Assembly (NCBI GenBank): GCA_035473395.1
Contig: DATIOF010000183.1
Location: 1 to 10,056, forward strand
Direction: 5' to 3'
Length of the DNA: 10,056 nucleotides
From: AC-32 sp035473395
GTDB lineage: Bacteria > Actinomycetota > Thermoleophilia > Gaiellales > Gaiellaceae
How positions within the stretch are numbered: position 1 is the first letter of the stretch; the number at the start of each line of letters is the position of its first letter. This document shows positions 1-6,573 of this stretch, in pieces. Both the position numbers and the translations under genes were made by a program. The notes under the pieces were generated by a model. That model worked only from the letters and a program-made list of their open reading frames with translations. It ran no database searches and was not told the DNA's origin.

Positions 1-377
1 GGCGCGGTCAGCGGCTCGATCGTCTCGAGCAGCTCGATCACGGAGCCCGGCCAGCCGTGGGTCATGATCAGCGGCAGCGCCTCCTCGTGCTCGGAGCGCA
101 CGTGGATGAAGTGGATCTCGATCCCGTCGATCTCGGTCACGTACTGCGGCAGGGCGTTCAGCCGCTCGGCGACCCGCCCGAAGTCGTACTCGTTCGACCA
201 GTAGTCGGCGAGCGCTTTCAAGGTCGCCAGCTGCACGCCCTGCGAGCGGTCGTCGACCAGCTCCTTGCTCGGCCAGCGCGTCGCCGCGATGCGGCGCCGC
301 AGGTCGTCGATCTGCTCCTCATCGAGCTCGACGTGGAAGGGGCGGATGTCGGTGGCGGTCTCGGCGGTGGTGCTCAT
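1..377 (-). CDS. Epoxide hydrolase paralogue, N-terminal part (cut by window edge)
   Basis: This is the first 125 codons of an alpha/beta-hydrolase-fold epoxide hydrolase, which would open epoxides to diols in the cytoplasm. What is visible is the EHN domain (residues about 10-85, including RRRIAATRWP and the stretch ELVDDRSQGVQL) and the start of the hydrolase core with the oxyanion-hole motif HGWPGS at about residues 107-112. The catalytic Asp, lid Tyr and His lie beyond the window, so activity cannot be judged. The ATG is set by AGGGAG five bases upstream, and by exact colinearity with the start of the complete paralogue 1205 bases away. It follows that gene after only 11 bases, so the two are almost certainly co-transcribed. 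About 98 of 125 residues are identical between the two by eye, so this is a tandem duplicate. The first 24 residues have diverged much more than the rest. Confidence 0.9.
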   Translation of the reverse strand, partial: MSTTAETATDIRPFHVELDEEQIDDLRRRIAATRWPSKELVDDRSQGVQLATLKALADYWSNEYDFGRVAERLNALPQYVTEIDGIEIHFIHVRSEHEEALPLIMTHGWPGSVIELLETIEPLTA

Positions 378-388
378 TGCGACTCCCT

Positions 389-1582
389 TCAGCGCAGCGT
401 CGTGAACGCGGCGCGTAGCTCGTTGGCAAAGATCTCGGGCTCCTCCCAGGCGGCGAAGTGGCCACCCTTGTCGACCTCGTTGAAATAGACGACGTTCGGG
501 TAGCTCGCGTCGACCCAGCTGCGCGGCGTCCGCCAGATCTCACCGGGGAACGTCGTGAAGGCGAACGGGATCGTCGGCGCCGGCAGCGGCTGCTCCTTCG
601 CCGCCGGTGCATCGGCGCCGTAGGCCTCCCAGTACGACCGCGCGGTGGAGGCGCCGGTGCCGGTCAGCCAGTAGAGCGTGACGTTGTCGAGGATGTGGTC
701 GCGGGTGAGGTTGCCCGACGGCTGGCCGTCGACGAACGCGTGGGCGATCTTGTAGTAGGCGTCGGTGTCGTGGTCGATCATCCAGGCGGCCAGGGCGACA
801 GGCGAGTCGAGGAGGGCGTAGCCGATCGTCTGTGGGCGGGTGGCCATCTCGACGAAGTAGCCGTTGCCGGATTGCTGGAACGTCGCGATCTGCGCAGCCG
901 CGGCGCGCTCTTCGTCGGTGTCCGTGGGCATCGTGCCGCCGAGCGCCGGGACGAGCAGGTTCGTGTGGATGCCGATCAGGCCCTCCGGTCCCTGGCGGCC
1001 CATCGCGTCGGTGACACCGGCGCCCACGTCCCCGCCCTGGGCCACGTAGCGGGTGTAGTCGAGGCGGAGCATCAGCTCGGCCCAGGCTCGCGCGGTCCGG
1101 CCCAGGTCCCAGCCGATCTCGACCGGCTCGGCCGAGAAGCCGTACCCCGGCAGGGAGGGCACGACGAGGTGGAAGGCGTCCTCGGCGCTGCCGCCGTGCG
1201 CGGTCGGGTCGGTCAGCGGGCCGATCGCGTCGAGCAGCTCGATCACCGATCCAGGCCAGCCGTGGGTCATGACCAGCGGCAGCGCGTCCTCGTGCTCCGA
1301 GCGCACGTGGATGAAGTGGATGGTCTCGCCGTCGATCTCGGTTGTGAACTGCGGCACCGCGTTAAGCCGCTCCGCGACGCGGCCGAAGTCGTACTCGTTC
1401 GTCCAGTAGTCGGCGAGCGCCTTCAGCGTCGCCAGCTGCACGCCCTGCGAGCGGTCGTCGACCAGCTCCTTGTTCGGCCAGCGCGTCGCCGCGATGCGCC
1501 GGCGCAGGTCGTCCAGCTCCTGCTCGCCAACGTCGACGTTGAACGGGGTGATCTCCGTTGTCGTCGGTGCCTCTGCGCCCAT
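389..1582 (-). CDS. Epoxide hydrolase (EHN-domain alpha/beta hydrolase)
   Basis: This 397-residue cytoplasmic enzyme is predicted to hydrolyse epoxides to vicinal diols; the substrate is unknown. The EHN domain spans about residues 10-90. It is followed by an alpha/beta-hydrolase core with oxyanion-hole motif HGWPGS (107-112), nucleophile motif QGGDVGAG (Asp185), lid-region tyrosines in YWLTGTG (304-310) and SYWEAYG (316-322), a probable acid at Glu348 in FPGE, and catalytic His375 in GGHFAAWEEPE. Length matches microsomal-type bacterial homologues. Many relatives have Trp after the nucleophile Asp; here it is Val. The frame stays open 25 codons further upstream, but I chose the ATG at 1582 because GGGGAGG lies five bases before it and the sister copy starts at the equivalent position. 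It ends in TGA and is followed after 11 bases by the second copy, giving a two-gene operon. Whether it protects against epoxides or serves catabolism cannot be told. Confidence 0.93.
   Translation of the reverse strand: MGAEAPTTTEITPFNVDVGEQELDDLRRRIAATRWPNKELVDDRSQGVQLATLKALADYWTNEYDFGRVAERLNAVPQFTTEIDGETIHFIHVRSEHEDALPLVMTHGWPGSVIELLDAIGPLTDPTAHGGSAEDAFHLVVPSLPGYGFSAEPVEIGWDLGRTARAWAELMLRLDYTRYVAQGGDVGAGVTDAMGRQGPEGLIGIHTNLLVPALGGTMPTDTDEERAAAAQIATFQQSGNGYFVEMATRPQTIGYALLDSPVALAAWMIDHDTDAYYKIAHAFVDGQPSGNLTRDHILDNVTLYWLTGTGASTARSYWEAYGADAPAAKEQPLPAPTIPFAFTTFPGEIWRTPRSWVDASYPNVVYFNEVDKGGHFAAWEEPEIFANELRAAFTTLR
1206..1582 (-). repeat. Direct repeat: duplicated epoxide hydrolase 5' region (partner 1-377)
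   Basis: Bases 1-377 and 1206-1582 align without gaps at a constant offset of 1205. The 45 bases at 223-267 are identical to 1428-1472, and long identical runs flank that block. The offset equals one gene plus an 11-base spacer, which is what a tandem gene duplication would give. The rest of the second copy lies outside the window, so the full extent of the repeat is unknown. Confidence 0.9.
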
Positions 1583-1587
1583 CGCGA

Positions 1588-1594
1588 CCTCCCC
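1588..1594 (-). promoter_or_regulatory. Ribosome binding site of the epoxide hydrolase gene
   Basis: GGGGAGG on the minus strand lies five bases before the ATG at 1582. It decides the start against a longer in-frame ATG at 1657, which has no comparable site and would place the promoter candidate inside the coding region. Confidence 0.75.
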
Positions 1595-1620
1595 AGGTCC
1601 GTGGCTATGGCCCCGCGTCG

Positions 1621-1626
1621 AATATA
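1621..1626 (-). promoter_or_regulatory. Candidate -10 element for the epoxide hydrolase pair
   Basis: TATATT on the minus strand is one of the few AT-rich spots in the 109-base gap between selC and the epoxide hydrolase gene. It would start transcription around 1614, leaving a leader of about 32 bases. I see no TTGACA-like -35 at 16-18 bases, so an activator or an alternative sigma factor may be needed. The rest of the gap (1627-1691) shows no gene; a short GC-rich inverted repeat (CCCG/CGGG) just after selC has no T-tract and is not a convincing terminator. Confidence 0.45.
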
Positions 1627-1691
1627 CGCCTCGATCGGCCGCGCGCGCCTCATCCAAATGGGAGGACGTTGGTGTTCCCGGCGGGCTAGAA

Positions 1692-1784
1692 CGGAGCGGC
1701 GCCGGAGTCGAACCGACCGAGCCGTGGGCTGCACGACCGCACTGGTTTTGAAGACCAGCTGGGCCACCGGGCCCATGCCGCTCC
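1692..1784 (-). tRNA. selC: tRNA-Sec (selenocysteine), anticodon TCA
   Basis: This is the UGA-decoding selenocysteine tRNA, charged with serine and then converted by SelA. Read on the minus strand it folds fully. There is a perfect 8-bp acceptor stem (GGAGCGGC with GCCGCTCC) and a 6-bp D stem (TGGGCC with GGCCCA) closed by a CGGT tetraloop. The 5-bp anticodon stem CTGGT/ACCAG has loop CTTCAAA, with anticodon TCA at 1749-1751. The long variable arm has a 6-bp stem (GTCGTG/CACGGC), and the T stem is 5 bp with loop TTCGACT. The acceptor plus T helix is 8+5 bp, the bacterial tRNA-Sec signature that separates it from an ordinary tRNA-Ser or a TCA-anticodon tRNA-Trp. The discriminator is G at 1692. 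CCA is not encoded. No strong promoter is visible: TAGGCT at 1792-1797 could be a -10, but its -35 would fall inside the upstream hairpin, so read-through from upstream is possible. Confidence 0.97.
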
Positions 1785-1804
1785 GCTCACGAGCCTAGCG
1801 GGAG

Positions 1805-1845
1805 AGCCCGAGGGGGAGCCGGGGCGGCGGCTCCCCCTCGGGGCT
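1805..1845 (-). terminator. Strong GC hairpin after the beta-propeller gene, probable terminator
   Basis: On the minus strand the arms AGCC(C)CGAGGGGGAGCCG and CGGCTCCCCCTCGGGCT pair almost perfectly around loop CCGCCC, giving about 17 bp with one bulged C. It begins one base after the TGA stop of the propeller gene and ends about 20 bases before selC. There is no T-tract after it, so it is not a textbook intrinsic terminator, although T-poor hairpins are common at gene ends in high-GC bacteria. It could instead protect the mRNA 3' end or delimit selC. A SECIS role is considered in the findings. Confidence 0.6.
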
Positions 1846-1846
1846 G

Positions 1847-4813
1847 TCAGCAGGGGTTCTCGGCCTTGATCGCGTCGATCGAGGCGAAGAGCTGGTCCCG
1901 CTGCGCGGTCGTGACCTTGCGGGGCACGAACGATGCGATTTGCGACTTCAGCGCGTCGAGGCCCGCACAGGGGCTGTCGCCGTTCCTCGTCGTCTTGGAG
2001 ATCTTGGTGATCGAGTTCTGGAGCTGCGTGGTGACGCCGCTGCTCAGGCCCATGCCGCCGATCGTGGTCGAAAGTGCCGACAGGTCGGTCAGCACCTGCG
2101 GGTTGTAGCGGGCCGAGCCCGGGACGAGCGGGATGCGGTAGGTGCCGCGACCGAAGGTCCCGACGTAGAGCTTCCCCGAGCTCGCCTGGATCTTCAAGTC
2201 CTCCGTGGCCGTGTTCGGCAGGTTGTCGCCGAGCTTCGTCCAGACCTTGTTGTCGTGCTGCATGAAGAAGACGCCCAGGTCGGTGGCCGCGTAGACCGTG
2301 TCGTTCGGCCGGTCGTAGGCGAGGAAGTTCACGGGCGCGTTCGGCAGGTTGCCGCTGATGTTCTTCAGCTTGAGCGTGTGCCCGTTGCTCGTCGTCTCGT
2401 AGACGTTCGCCGAGTGATAGCCCTCGCGGAAGCCGCCGAACGACGCGTACGCGTGGGCGGCGTCGACCGGGTCGACGATCACGGACGTCACCCAGCGGGC
2501 AGGTGCAGGGGCGAACGGGTTCGGGAACTGCTGCCAAGAGGTCCCGAGCGTCGAGGTCTTCCAGAGGCGCCCGTTGTCGGTGCCCGCGTAAACCGTGTTC
2601 GGGTCGGACCTGGCGACGCCGATCGTCGATACCGACGGGAACTGGCCCGCGTAGAGCGGGTTGTTCGTCGTCGAGTCGTCCGGCGGCGCGGGCCCGGTCA
2701 GCAGGTCGGGCGCGGCGATCTGCGTCCAGGTGGAGCCCCGGTTGGTCGAGCGCGAGAGGTTGTTGCAGCCGATGAAGAGCGTCGCGCCGTTGGACGGGTC
2801 CTGCACGAGCGGCGCGTCGGTCGTGCAGCGGAGGCCGCTGCCGCGCGAGCCGAAGCCGAGGCTTTGCGTTCCCGGTACGCCGTTCTTGACGACTGTCGCC
2901 CCGGACGCGTGTGCGAAGGCGAGCGCCGGCGCGAAGCTGACGCCGGTGCCTCCCGCGCCGGCGGTGCCCACGGTCGTGATTGTCACCGTCTCGGGGTTCG
3001 CGCCGGTGGAGTCGATGGTCAGCGTCCCGCCGACGGCGAGGCCGGTGACGCTGGCGAGCTTGACGTTCGTCGCGCCGACCACGGTCGCTGCCGAGAGCGT
3101 GGTCGTCGTCGACCCGAGGTCATGGACGCCGCTGCAGCCGGCGTTCTGGCTGCACGAGTAATAGTAGGTGTCGTCGGTCGTGTCGACCACGACGTAGTGG
3201 CCGTCGCCGCCGCCGTAGGAAGTCCAGTTCGCGGCGACCGGGTCGGCCACCGCGTCGTTCACGTTCGTCCAGCTGCGGTTGGAGCCGTTGTCCTGCAGGC
3301 CGATCGCGATCCGGTTCGGCCGCGTCTGCGAGACGGCCACGTGGTACTCCTGCAGCCACGGCATGTTCGTGCCGTGGATCCAGCCGCTGTCGCCGTTCGC
3401 GTCCGAGCGGTACATGCCGCCGTCGTTCCCGAGGTAGACGCGGTTCGGGACGTTCGGGTCCCAGGCCATCCCGTGCTGGTCGGCGTGCGGGCCGCCGACG
3501 TTCGCCCACGTCGTGCCGCTGTCGGACGAGCGACGGAGGCTGACGTCGGTCTTGAACAGGTGAGCCTTGTTCACCGGGTCGACGTACAGCCGGCCGAACC
3601 ACCACTCGAAGCGGGGGTTGCCGCCGGCGTGGCCGCCCGCGACGAAGGTCGGGCCGCCGTCCGCGAGCGAGCGGTCGCCGTTGTCGGAGAGGAAGAAGCC
3701 CTTGTCGTTGCCGAGCGACTCGCCGGTGACCAGGTAGACGCGCGTGTGGTCACTCGGGGCGATCACGACGCCCATCCGGCCGAGCGTCGGCGAGACGTCC
3801 AGGCCGCTGCCCGACGCGTCGTAGCTCGGCAGCGGGCCGGAGACGTGCGAGTTGCCGATGCGCTCCCAGGCCACGTTCGATGCCTTCCGCGTCATCGCGT
3901 TGTCGCTGACGTACAGGCCCGAGCCGATCCCGCCGTAGGGCCGAAGGTACGAGTTGCGGTGGTGGTCCCAGAGGATCGCGTAGACCCGGTTCGGGTTGGT
4001 CGGGTCGATCGCGACGTCGACCGCGCCGGTCCACGGCGCGGCCCCGAGGTTCGGCGTGAGGACGCGGATCCAGTGCGCGCCGCCGTCGGTCGTTCGGTAG
4101 AGGCCGCGCTTGCCGCCGGTCGAGTAGATGTCGCCTGTCGCCGCGACGAGGACGCGGTTGGGGTTGGTCGGGTCGACCGCGATCCGGCCGATCATCGAGG
4201 CGTTCGCGAGCCCCATGTTGTGCCAGGTGACGCCGCCGTCGGTCGACTTGTAGACACCGTCGCCGCGGTAGGTGATGCCGCCGCCGGAGGCGTTCGCCTC
4301 ACCGGTGCCGGCCCAGAGCGTGCCGTCGGAGCCGCGCGCGAGCGAGCCGATCGCCTGGGGGTAGTCGTTCGGCCAGGCCGGCGTGTAGGTGAGGCCGGCA
4401 TCGGTGCTCTTCCAGACGCCCCCACCTGCGGCCGCGATGTAGATCGTGTTGGCGTGGGCCGGGTCGACCACGACGTCGGTCACGCGTCCGCCGATGTTGT
4501 TGGCGCCGACGTACTCCCAGGAGCCGCCGGCCGAGGGGATCGCAGCGGCCTGAGCGGCTGCGCGGCGGCGGATGGCAAAGCCGAGGGTCTTGCGCCCGGC
4601 GAGCGCGCGGGCGGCTTGGTTGTCAGGCGTCTTGCCGGCCTGTTCGGACTCGCCTGCCGGCGTGACGGAGGGCTGCCACGCGCCTGCGCGCTGTCCGGAT
4701 GCGCGGCCGAGCGCGGCGACGAGCGCGATCAACGCCAGCGCCGTAAGGAGCACCACCACGCTCCGCCGAGTCGTCGAAGCTCCCCCGCTTGGCGGCTTCC
4801 TCGTCCCTCGCAT
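1847..4813 (-). CDS. Secreted BNR/Asp-box beta-propeller protein (VPS10/sialidase-like)
   Basis: This 988-residue exported protein has unknown ligand or activity. A basic N-terminus and a hydrophobic segment at about residues 18-37 form a signal peptide or membrane anchor. At least ten propeller-blade motifs of the type VDPTNPNRVY recur from residue 113 to 840. Asp-boxes lie near 136 (STDAGLTY), 190 (STDGGVTW), 241 (TTDGGAHW), 429 (SSDSGTTW) and 689 (STNRGSTW), and a GLQDNGS motif lies at 505-511. This resembles BNR/VPS10-like propellers of secreted glycosidase-like proteins, probably two propellers. A Thr/Val/Gly-rich domain (about 566-646) is inserted within the repeats. A helical tail (about 905-988) with Cys949 and the C-terminal Cys988 resembles FIMAH-type endings. 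No catalytic set can be assigned. The ATG is supported by GGGGGA six bases upstream. The gene sits between selB and selC but has its own candidate promoter, so a selenium role is not implied. Confidence 0.88.
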   Translation of the reverse strand: MRGTRKPPSGGASTTRRSVVVLLTALALIALVAALGRASGQRAGAWQPSVTPAGESEQAGKTPDNQAARALAGRKTLGFAIRRRAAAQAAAIPSAGGSWEYVGANNIGGRVTDVVVDPAHANTIYIAAAGGGVWKSTDAGLTYTPAWPNDYPQAIGSLARGSDGTLWAGTGEANASGGGITYRGDGVYKSTDGGVTWHNMGLANASMIGRIAVDPTNPNRVLVAATGDIYSTGGKRGLYRTTDGGAHWIRVLTPNLGAAPWTGAVDVAIDPTNPNRVYAILWDHHRNSYLRPYGGIGSGLYVSDNAMTRKASNVAWERIGNSHVSGPLPSYDASGSGLDVSPTLGRMGVVIAPSDHTRVYLVTGESLGNDKGFFLSDNGDRSLADGGPTFVAGGHAGGNPRFEWWFGRLYVDPVNKAHLFKTDVSLRRSSDSGTTWANVGGPHADQHGMAWDPNVPNRVYLGNDGGMYRSDANGDSGWIHGTNMPWLQEYHVAVSQTRPNRIAIGLQDNGSNRSWTNVNDAVADPVAANWTSYGGGDGHYVVVDTTDDTYYYSCSQNAGCSGVHDLGSTTTTLSAATVVGATNVKLASVTGLAVGGTLTIDSTGANPETVTITTVGTAGAGGTGVSFAPALAFAHASGATVVKNGVPGTQSLGFGSRGSGLRCTTDAPLVQDPSNGATLFIGCNNLSRSTNRGSTWTQIAAPDLLTGPAPPDDSTTNNPLYAGQFPSVSTIGVARSDPNTVYAGTDNGRLWKTSTLGTSWQQFPNPFAPAPARWVTSVIVDPVDAAHAYASFGGFREGYHSANVYETTSNGHTLKLKNISGNLPNAPVNFLAYDRPNDTVYAATDLGVFFMQHDNKVWTKLGDNLPNTATEDLKIQASSGKLYVGTFGRGTYRIPLVPGSARYNPQVLTDLSALSTTIGGMGLSSGVTTQLQNSITKISKTTRNGDSPCAGLDALKSQIASFVPRKVTTAQRDQLFASIDAIKAENPC

Positions 4814-4836
4814 CTCGAATCCCCCTTGGTCCGTGC

Positions 4837-4850
4837 GTGTCGGACGACAC
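4837..4850. promoter_or_regulatory. Inverted repeat over the propeller promoter, possible operator
   Basis: The arms GTGTCG and CGACAC are perfectly complementary around a 2-base centre. The repeat overlaps the predicted -10 box (4847-4852) and the expected transcription start of the propeller gene. A bound repressor here would block RNA polymerase. Function is inferred from position and symmetry only, and a 6-bp palindrome can arise by chance in GC-rich DNA. Confidence 0.4.
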
Positions 4851-4875
4851 TAAAACGCCGAGGCAGGCGTGTCTA
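4847..4875 (-). promoter_or_regulatory. Candidate sigma70-type promoter of the propeller gene
   Basis: On the minus strand TAGACA (4870-4875, one mismatch to TTGACA) and TAGTGT (4847-4852) are separated by exactly 17 bases. The start would be near 4840, giving a leader of about 27 bases containing GGGGGA. The -35 box includes the TAG stop codon of selB, so the promoter is packed into the 59-base gap and separates this gene from the sel operon. No terminator follows selB, so read-through from selAB is also possible. Confidence 0.6.
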
Positions 4876-6573
4876 GTGGGGCGAGCGGAGGCGCCGCTCG
4901 TCGCCGACGCGCAGGGTCAACCCGTCGGCGTCGTAGCGCTCGAGCAGCAGCTGCGCGGTGCGGCGCGAGACGCCGAGCGCGTCGCGAAAGCCGGCGAGCG
5001 TGATCGGCGACAGGGCGTGCAGCGCCTCGCGGCCACGCTCGTAGAGGGCAGCCGAGACCGCGAAGCCGTCGCCGACGCGTTTCAGCGTGCCGCGGTCCTC
5101 GAGGAAGCCGGCGAGGGTGCGGTCGTCGACCCGCACGAGGTCCTCCGTGGCGAGACGGGACTCGAGCTCCGCCGCCGCGGCACCCTGGTCGCCGAGTTGC
5201 GGCGCGGCGCCCGGCGCGTAGGCCTTGCCGTCGCGGCGCTCGACGTGCAGCAGCTGCAGGACGGCCGGCGCCCAGGGCTCGTGCGGCAGCAGCTCGCCGA
5301 GCGGGATGCCTGGGTCGAGCGGCGACGAGCTAGCTCGCTCGGCGAGCCGTTCGCGGACGGCGTTGCGCTGCTTCGCGAGCCACTCGGGCGCGAAGAACCA
5401 GTCGCCCGCGCTCTCGACCGCGGCGAGGCCCTGCGCGAGCTCGGCCGGATCGAGTAGGCCACGCGCCTGCAGCTCCGCTCCGGTCACCGGCTCGCGCACG
5501 ATCGCGCGGACGATCGACTCCGGGTCACCGCGCTCGAGCAGCTCCAGCCGCTGCGGGTCGAAGCGCCGCGGTGGCGAGGGGTCGAGCACGACGCCGCCGC
5601 CGACGGTCGTCTCGGTGCGCAGAACGACGCGGTCGCCGCGGGCGGCGACGACCGGCTCGCGCAGCCGCAGCTGGGCGTAGCGGCCCTCGCGCACGACCCG
5701 CGCGGGGACGTCGCTCGTCCCGATGTGGACGGTGACCGCGGCCGGCACCGGCTCGAGCTCCTCGAGGACGACGTCGAGCCGCCAGCTGACCGGGTAGGCG
5801 TCCGGCTCGACGAGCACGTCGCCGCGCTGGAGCTGTGAGCGCGAGATTCCGGGCAGGTTGACCGCGACGCGCTGTCCCGCCGCCGCGTGCTCGACCTGAA
5901 CATCGTGCACCTGGACGCTGCGGGCGCGGGTTCGCAGTCCGGAGGGCTCGACGCGGAGCTCGTCCCCGGTCGCGATCGAGCCCGAGCGCAACGTCCCCGT
6001 GACGACGGTGCCCGCGCCCGGGATCGTGAACGCGCGGTCGACGTAGAGCCGGGCCTGGGCTGCGCTCGAGCGGGCGGGCACGGCGGCGGCGACCCGCGCG
6101 AGTGCCTCCCGCAGCTCGTCGAGGCCGGCGCCGGTCTTGGCACTGACCGCGACCACCTCCGCGCCCGGGACGAGCTCGCGTGCCTCCGCGAGCGCCAGCT
6201 CGAGCGTCTCGGCGTCCACGGCGTCGGCCTTCGTGACCGCGACCACGCCGCGCTCGATCCCGAGCAGCCGCAAGATCGCGAGGTGCTCGAGCGTCTGCGG
6301 CCGGGCGCCCTCGCCGGCATCGATCACGAGCAGGAAGAGGTCGATCCCGGTCGCGCCGGCGACCATCGTCCGGACGAAGCGCTCGTGCCCGGGCACGTCG
6401 ACGAGCGAGAGCTGCGTCCCGTCGGGTAGCTCGAGCGGCGCGTAGCCGAGCGCGATCGAGATCCCGCGCTCGCGCTCCTCGGGCAGCCGGTCGGTGTCCT
6501 TGCCGGTGAGCGCGCGGACGAGCCAGGTCTTGCCGTGGTCGATGTGCCCCGCGGTCCCGACGGTCAGCGCCAT
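4873..6573 (-). CDS. selB: Selenocysteine-specific translation elongation factor SelB
   Basis: SelB is a GTPase that binds Sec-tRNA(Sec) and a SECIS hairpin in mRNA, and delivers selenocysteine to in-frame UGA on the ribosome. In this 566-residue protein the G domain shows G1 GHIDHGKT (9-16), the switch region DRLPEERERGISI (28-40), G3 DVPGHE (59-64), G4 TKAD (114-117) and G5 SAK (144-146). The motif RAFTIPGAGTVVTGTL (180-195) opens the EF-Tu-like domain II. The last 190 or so residues form the winged-helix extension that reads SECIS in SelB and is absent from EF-Tu. E. coli SelB is 614 residues, so this is slightly short but complete. The DRLPEE and GISI pattern with HIDHGKT is typical of SelB rather than EF-Tu. 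The ATG directly follows the selA stop (TAGATG) with no Shine-Dalgarno sequence, implying coupled translation. Neighbouring selA and selC confirm the assignment. Confidence 0.96.
   Translation of the reverse strand: MALTVGTAGHIDHGKTWLVRALTGKDTDRLPEERERGISIALGYAPLELPDGTQLSLVDVPGHERFVRTMVAGATGIDLFLLVIDAGEGARPQTLEHLAILRLLGIERGVVAVTKADAVDAETLELALAEARELVPGAEVVAVSAKTGAGLDELREALARVAAAVPARSSAAQARLYVDRAFTIPGAGTVVTGTLRSGSIATGDELRVEPSGLRTRARSVQVHDVQVEHAAAGQRVAVNLPGISRSQLQRGDVLVEPDAYPVSWRLDVVLEELEPVPAAVTVHIGTSDVPARVVREGRYAQLRLREPVVAARGDRVVLRTETTVGGGVVLDPSPPRRFDPQRLELLERGDPESIVRAIVREPVTGAELQARGLLDPAELAQGLAAVESAGDWFFAPEWLAKQRNAVRERLAERASSSPLDPGIPLGELLPHEPWAPAVLQLLHVERRDGKAYAPGAAPQLGDQGAAAAELESRLATEDLVRVDDRTLAGFLEDRGTLKRVGDGFAVSAALYERGREALHALSPITLAGFRDALGVSRRTAQLLLERYDADGLTLRVGDERRLRSPH

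Noticed and set aside
1583..1657. A 25-codon N-terminal extension of the complete epoxide hydrolase
   Set aside because: The internal ATG has GGGGAGG at good spacing and matches the paralogue's start; the extension contains the TATATT promoter candidate.
1692..1784. tRNA with TCA anticodon as a suppressor tRNA-Trp or tRNA-Ser
   Set aside because: The 8-bp acceptor stem, 6-bp D stem, 13-bp acceptor/T helix and adjacent selA and selB fit tRNA-Sec only.
458..1798. A 446-codon open frame on the plus strand across the epoxide hydrolase and selC
   Set aside because: It is antisense to a gene with a full catalytic set and runs through a tRNA gene. Its composition is low-complexity Arg/Val/Gly.
1940..4876. 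A 978-codon open frame on the plus strand, antisense to the propeller gene
   Set aside because: It is rich in Arg, Val, Asp and Ala with no domain, signal or start context. It mirrors the high-GC coding strand, whose opposite frame often stays open. The minus-strand protein has clear propeller motifs.
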